Origin: DAIDJM01 sp964250215 | GTDB lineage: Bacteria; Pseudomonadota; Alphaproteobacteria; Acetobacterales; Acetobacteraceae | Direction: 5' to 3' | Assembly: GCA_964250215.1 (NCBI GenBank) | Contig: CAXUEX010000068.1 | Span: 1 to 14,270, forward strand | DNA length: 14,270 nucleotides | In this document: positions 13,722 to 14,270 of the stretch, piece by piece | How the letters are laid out: the number at the start of each line of letters is the position of its first letter | How positions within the stretch are numbered: position 1 is the stretch's first letter | The notes under the pieces: model-generated | Told to the model about the DNA's origin: nothing | Database searches by the model: none | Seen by the model: the letters and a program-made list of their open reading frames with translations, nothing else | Program-made: the position numbers and the translations under genes

Positions 13722-14051
13722 ATGACGATTCCGTCGATCTTGCCTGATTGGGTGCCCTGGTGGGTGCAGCTCGTGATCCTGGTCGCGGCCATCCTTTTGG
13801 GCATCGCGTTCGCCTTGATGCCGTTCAGCGTGATCGGCGTGAAATCCCGGCTCGATGCGTTGGAAGCGCGGCTCGACGAGATCCAGGGCGAGATCCGCAG
13901 CCTGGCGCTGCGCCTGCCGGAACCGGTGCGCGGCGTGGCGACCGACGACGCGCCGGTGCTGCGTGCGCAGCCGCCAATCCCGCCGGCGGCCTGGTCGGAT
14001 GCGGGTCGTGGGCGCGCCGAGCCCAGGCTGGATGTGCCGCGACGGCGTTAG
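13722..14051 (+). CDS. Small single-span membrane protein with short coiled coil
   Basis: Not assigned to a named family. The protein has 109 residues: a short N-terminus rich in Trp/Pro (PDWVPWWVQ), one membrane span at ~14-39, a heptad-like stretch at 41-61 (KSRLDALEARLDEIQGEIRSL) that could form a coiled coil, and a Pro/Arg-rich tail. Composition and clean one-span architecture support a real gene, probably an inner-membrane anchor with a cytoplasmic tail. The ATG at 13722 has no obvious ribosome-binding site and lies only 14 bases from the divergent channel start, so it may be leaderless. It ends 15 bases before the convergent proB stop. Neighbourhood suggests, but does not show, a link to the channel. 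Confidence 0.72.
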   Translation: MTIPSILPDWVPWWVQLVILVAAILLGIAFALMPFSVIGVKSRLDALEARLDEIQGEIRSLALRLPEPVRGVATDDAPVLRAQPPIPPAAWSDAGRGRAEPRLDVPRRR

Positions 14052-14066
14052 AGTCGAGCGAACGGG

Positions 14067-14183
14067 TCAACCGAACAGCACCAGGTCGTCGCGATGGATC
14101 AGCTCGTCGCGGCCGCGCGAGCCGAGGATCGCCTCGATGGCGTCGGATCGCCGGCCGGCGCTACGCGCCGCGTCGCCGCGCGC
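14067..14183 (-). pseudogene. proB: Glutamate 5-kinase C-terminal fragment, frame broken at contig end
   Basis: Glutamate 5-kinase carries out the first step of proline synthesis. Thirty-eight codons plus stop are readable on the - strand, and they match the extreme C-terminus of the ProB PUA domain: AIEAILGSRGRDELIHRDDL followed by VLFG and TGA at 14069-14067. Immediately upstream (14186-14184) is an in-frame TAG where family members usually have a Tyr in an AYA-type stretch. Beyond it no frame continues the PUA domain cleanly. Because this coincides with a C-rich, low-complexity window end, sequencing or assembly error is more likely than a true pseudogene. The identification rests on the final ~25 residues. 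Confidence 0.65.
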
Positions 14184-14270
14184 CTAGGCGGGGCGCCCCT
14201 GGCCGCGGCGGCCGCCGGCGTCTGCCCGCCCCACCCCCCCCACGCCCCGCCCGACCCTGCCCGGCCCAGC
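14184..14270. other. Uninterpretable C-rich terminal sequence
   Basis: The final 87 bases should encode more of proB but do not translate into it in any one frame. Fragments resembling an ARG-type motif appear in a shifted frame, hinting at insertions or deletions. The last 50 bases contain 34 C by my count, including a run of eight (14234-14241), and very few A or T. This looks like degraded read-end or contig-end sequence rather than a biological element. Confidence 0.5.

Noticed and set aside
12415..13725. Long + strand open frame of 436 codons opposite the K+ channel and PEPC-like gene
   Set aside because: Its translation is rich in His, Arg and Gln with no recognisable domain, typical of an antisense frame in GC-rich DNA. 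The opposite strand encodes a channel with clear motifs.

Overview
This is a gene-dense, very GC-rich stretch of bacterial chromosome. Gene content and protein style point to an alphaproteobacterium, most likely Rhodospirillales/Acetobacteraceae; that placement is inference from protein resemblance, not a marker gene. No tRNA, rRNA, CRISPR array, insertion sequence, phage gene or attachment site is visible, and no gene-free gap exceeds 130 bases. It reads as core chromosome with two or three unusual proteins rather than as a mobile island.

Layout, left to right. (1) On the + strand, the 3' part of a family-4-like uracil-DNA glycosylase (1-612) and an exported soluble lytic transglycosylase (735-2351). 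(2) On the - strand, a classic aroQ-accB-accC operon (4616 down to 2358) making type II dehydroquinase, the biotin carrier and the biotin carboxylase of acetyl-CoA carboxylase; accC converges on the transglycosylase gene with only 6 bases between stops. (3) A - strand short-chain dehydrogenase (5598-4681) divergent from a 723-residue + strand membrane regulator (5725-7896). The regulator joins a winged-helix DNA-binding domain, one membrane span, a TolB-like domain, TPR-type helices and a cysteine-less rhodanese-like domain. A small unrecognised protein (7969-8223) follows it. (4) A - strand block of K+ channel (13707-12625), divergent phosphoenolpyruvate-carboxylase-like protein (12628-9854) and CAT-type amino acid permease (9747-8239); the first two overlap by four bases (GTGA). 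(5) A small one-span membrane protein (13722-14051) divergent from the channel, then the C-terminal end of glutamate 5-kinase (proB, - strand). The proB frame breaks down in the last ~90 bases, which look like poor-quality contig-end sequence.

How the parts may work together. The aroQ-accBC operon is standard housekeeping. The regulator is probably a one-component transmembrane transcription factor sensing something in the periplasm; the divergent dehydrogenase is its most obvious candidate target. The channel and PEPC-like protein are probably translationally coupled. The PEPC-like protein keeps the residues that bind metal and PEP in classical PEPC, but has replaced residues around the bicarbonate site. 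That protein and the regulator fusion are the two observations most worth following up. I do not see a clear-cut new multi-gene system.
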